DNA from: Candidatus Chloroheliales bacterium
GTDB lineage: Bacteria; Chloroflexota; Chloroflexia; QHBQ01
Reading direction: 5' to 3'
Assembly: GCA_003243865.1 (NCBI GenBank)
Contig: QHBQ01000083.1
Span: forward strand, 1-5,452
Length of the DNA stretch: 5,452 nucleotides
Shown: positions 4,887-5,452 of the stretch, in pieces
Numbering within the stretch: the first letter of the stretch is position 1
Layout: each line of letters starts with the position of its first letter
Made by a program: the position numbers and the translations under genes
The notes under the pieces: generated by a model
The model's database searches: none
What the model saw: only the letters and a program-made list of their open reading frames with translations
What the model was told of the DNA's origin: nothing

Positions 4887-4887
4887 T

Positions 4888-5313
4888 GTGGCGGATAGCA
4901 GCGAACAACTGAAAGATATTGAAGCGCAAGAAGTGCGCAAGGCGCAGGCGTTCGATATCGAACTGCTGATTGCCCGCGTGCTGCGCGTTGGGGTGTTCAC
5001 CAGTGCGGCGCTACTCGCCTTCGGCCTGATCATCTATCTGGTGCAGGAGGCGTGGCAGGCCCGCGATTGGCACACCACTGTAGACTATGTGAGCAAAAAC
5101 AATCAGCTTTACAAGCTGGGCAACCTCATCCCGGCGCTGTTCGCCTTCGAGCCGCTTGCCTTCGTCGAGGCTGGGGTCATCCTGCTCATCCTCACCCCGA
5201 TCATTCGCGTTGCCACCTCGGTACTGCTCTTCGCCCGCGAACGTGATTTGCTCTATGTGGCAATCACCGTTCTTGTCCTCGTCGTGCTGCTGTTTGGCTG
5301 GTTTGCGCATTGA
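4888..5313 (+). CDS. DUF1634 membrane protein, TSUP partner
   Basis: Small inner-membrane protein of 141 residues with three predicted helices at about 33-53, 91-113 and 120-138 and a charged, Glu/Lys-rich N-terminus (1-30). Features I associate with DUF1634 are visible: LIARVLRVGVFTSA near the first helix, GVILLILTPIIRVATSV in the second, and ARERDLLYVAITVLVLVVLL leading into the third. Members are commonly encoded beside TauE/SafE transporters, as here, and may be an accessory subunit; the role is not established. GTG 4888 is chosen because the G-rich REP end (GGAGG at 4877-4881) sits 6 bases upstream and no other start precedes the conserved region so well. It is probably cotranscribed with the transporter. 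Length is within the family range. Confidence 0.88.
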   Translation: MADSSEQLKDIEAQEVRKAQAFDIELLIARVLRVGVFTSAALLAFGLIIYLVQEAWQARDWHTTVDYVSKNNQLYKLGNLIPALFAFEPLAFVEAGVILLILTPIIRVATSVLLFARERDLLYVAITVLVLVVLLFGWFAH

Positions 5314-5320
5314 TGAATGA

Positions 5321-5334
5321 GGTTAAAGATTAAA
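5321..5334. repeat. Heptamer repeat, two units
   Basis: GGTTAAA (5321-5327) and GATTAAA (5328-5334) lie 7 bases after the DUF1634 stop and are identical to 83-96. They overlap the upstream edge of the following promoter. Confidence 0.65.
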
Positions 5335-5335
5335 C

Positions 5336-5364
5336 TTGCTAAACCCATCCACCAGTGCTAGAAT
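5336..5364 (+). promoter_or_regulatory. Sigma-70-like extended -10 promoter of the last gene
   Basis: TTGCTA at 5336-5341 (4 of 6 bases), a 17-base spacer, then TAGAAT at 5359-5364 (5 of 6), preceded by the extended element TGC at 5356-5358. The predicted start near 5371 leaves a leader of about 21 bases before ATG 5392, so the last gene is probably a separate transcription unit from DUF1634. Confidence 0.65.
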
Positions 5365-5391
5365 GTACCTGCAATCGAAAGGATGTAGACA

Positions 5392-5452
5392 ATGCAGGGC
5401 AGGAGCGGCGCGTTGCCGATGGGCAGCCAGTTGCAGGGTGGCAAGTACGTGG
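5392..5452 (+). CDS. N-terminus of a probable serine/threonine protein kinase (partial)
   Basis: Twenty codons are visible before the window edge, reading MQGRSGALPMGSQLQGGKYV. The pattern of a short polar lead, then LPxGxxLQGGKYV, is how many bacterial Hanks-type kinases begin, just before the first strand and the glycine-rich ATP loop, which would lie outside this window. No catalytic motif is visible, so the call rests on this opening alone. Start support is good: AAAGGA at 5378-5383 with an 8-base spacer and a promoter at 5336-5364. ATG 5419 (residue 10) is less likely because it lacks a Shine-Dalgarno. Confidence 0.45.
   Translation, partial: MQGRSGALPMGSQLQGGKYV

Noticed and set aside
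4623..5310. Minus-strand frames opposite the transporter end and the DUF1634 gene
   Set aside because: They cross the REP-like repeat or mirror the membrane helices of recognised genes, with no start signals.

Overview
The window reads as ordinary bacterial chromosome of fairly high GC, with strongly GC-ending codons inside genes and AT-rich, repeat-bearing spacers between them. Purine-rich Shine-Dalgarno sites, TTG and GTG starts, extended -10 promoters, an ECF-type sigma factor, a TauE/DUF1634 pair and the first residues of a probable Hanks-type kinase together suggest Chloroflexota. This is an inference from style, not from any marker gene.

Layout, left to right. Positions 1-75 are the last 24 codons of an unidentified plus-strand gene. 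A heptamer repeat and a hairpin separate it from a convergent minus-strand GT4-type glycosyltransferase (155-1330). A divergent intergenic region at about 1331-1539 holds a perfect consensus promoter, TTGACA-N17-TATAAT, that reads rightward into a classical thioredoxin gene (1540-1872). The -10 sits in the palindrome ATTATAAT, so a leftward promoter for the glycosyltransferase shares the same bases. The 267-base gap at 1873-2139 has no convincing gene. It holds heptamer repeats, a long inverted repeat, a perfect 11-bp hairpin, an orphan promoter-like sequence and a REP-like palindrome.

Next comes a minus-strand ECF-like sigma-70 factor (2140-2724). It is divergent from a plus-strand run: a metallo-beta-lactamase-fold hydrolase with all seven metal ligands (2910-3848), a TauE/SafE (TSUP) membrane transporter (3970-4821) and a DUF1634 three-helix membrane protein (4888-5313). 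TSUP and DUF1634 genes are often neighbours and probably work as a pair at the membrane. The hydrolase may share their transcript, but its substrate cannot be read from sequence. A new promoter and the first 20 codons of a probable protein kinase close the window.

The genes belong to recognisable families. The unusual content is between them: period-7 tandem repeats directly after most plus-strand stop codons, two copies of one REP-like palindrome in opposite orientation (one supplying the Shine-Dalgarno of the DUF1634 gene), the shared -10 promoter, a sigma-54-like -24/-12 match upstream of the sigma gene, and an apparently abandoned ribosome binding site upstream of the transporter. I found no CRISPR array, tRNA, rRNA or insertion sequence.
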